From Bacteroidales bacterium M6 (GTDB lineage: Bacteria > Bacteroidota > Bacteroidia > Bacteroidales > Muribaculaceae), in contig LUJQ01000022.1 in assembly GCA_001689485.1 (NCBI GenBank), positions 1 to 9,900 of the forward strand: a stretch of DNA of 9,900 nt, written 5' to 3'. The notes below the pieces were generated by a model, which had not been told where the DNA came from, did not search any database, and was given only the letters and a program-made list of their open reading frames with translations. Shown one piece after another: positions 9,842-9,900 of this stretch. Every line of letters starts with the position of its first letter. Position 1 is the stretch's first letter. The translations under genes and the position numbers were made by a program.

Positions 9842-9900
9842 TGGAGCGGTAAACGAGGCTCGAACTCGCGACCCTCAGCTTGGGAAGCTGATGCTCTACC
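9842..9900 (-). tRNA. tRNA-Gly(CCC), 3' part, attachment site
   Basis: The minus strand gives a tRNA from within the D arm to an encoded CCA end. The anticodon stem is TCAGC/GCTGA around the loop TTCCCAA, anticodon CCC. The T arm is GCGAG/CTCGT with loop TTCGAGC, and the 3' acceptor strand is TTACCGC, then T and CCA (9844-9842). About 17 bases of the 5' end lie beyond the window. With the integrase 200 bp away and pointing off, the 3' part of this gene is the likely att site; its exact core cannot be set without the other end. Confidence 0.93.

Overview
The window is best read as the integrase end of an integrated mobile element (prophage-like or conjugative) in a Bacteroidota host, probably Bacteroidales. 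Three things point to the host. There is a promoter of the Bacteroidetes type (TTG, 20 bases, TAACTTTG). The gene starts lack Shine-Dalgarno sequences and instead carry A-rich leaders such as AAAAAGATATG. The tyrosine recombinase belongs to the Bacteroidetes integrase group. The element ends at the 3' end of a tRNA-Gly(CCC) gene at the right edge. Its other end is outside the window, and no structural, terminase, relaxase or conjugation gene is visible, so phage versus ICE cannot be decided here.

Layout. (1) 1-2526, minus strand: nine small genes in a compact operon running off the left edge. Six junctions are 4-base ATGA overlaps. Recognisable members are a Cys/His-rich zinc-ribbon-like protein, a DUF551-like protein, a small lipoprotein and the start of a NUMOD4/HNH-type endonuclease; the others resemble the small hypothetical proteins usual in Bacteroidales phages and ICEs. 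(2) 2527-3572: about 1 kb of non-coding DNA between divergent operons, full of structure. It holds a three-way-junction leader with complementary loops at the 5' end of the minus operon, a cluster of GTGAA boxes and inverted repeats, a GC-rich hairpin island, several pairs of direct repeats, and a consensus promoter followed by an H-type pseudoknot leader for the plus operon. (3) 3573-6349, plus strand: eleven tiny genes (24-104 aa), three of them single- or double-spanning membrane peptides, separated at several points by GC-rich structured spacers without U-tracts. (4) 6357-7604: a 415-aa orphan protein. (5) 7643-8416: a serine recombinase. (6) 8413-9642, minus strand: a tyrosine integrase whose stop codon overlaps that of the serine recombinase on the tetranucleotide TTAA. 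(7) 9643-9841: the attachment-site arm, with a 20-bp palindrome, a 12-bp tandem repeat, four 10-bp phased repeats and a strong hairpin next to the tRNA-Gly 3' end.

How it may work together (inference): the tyrosine recombinase integrates and excises the element at tRNA-Gly, and the phased repeats and palindrome beside its gene are candidates for its arm sites or autoregulatory operator. The two divergent small-gene operons look like early or accessory modules, each headed by a promoter and a folded leader RNA. The leaders and the small membrane peptides are the least explained parts. No CRISPR array, rRNA or insertion sequence was found.
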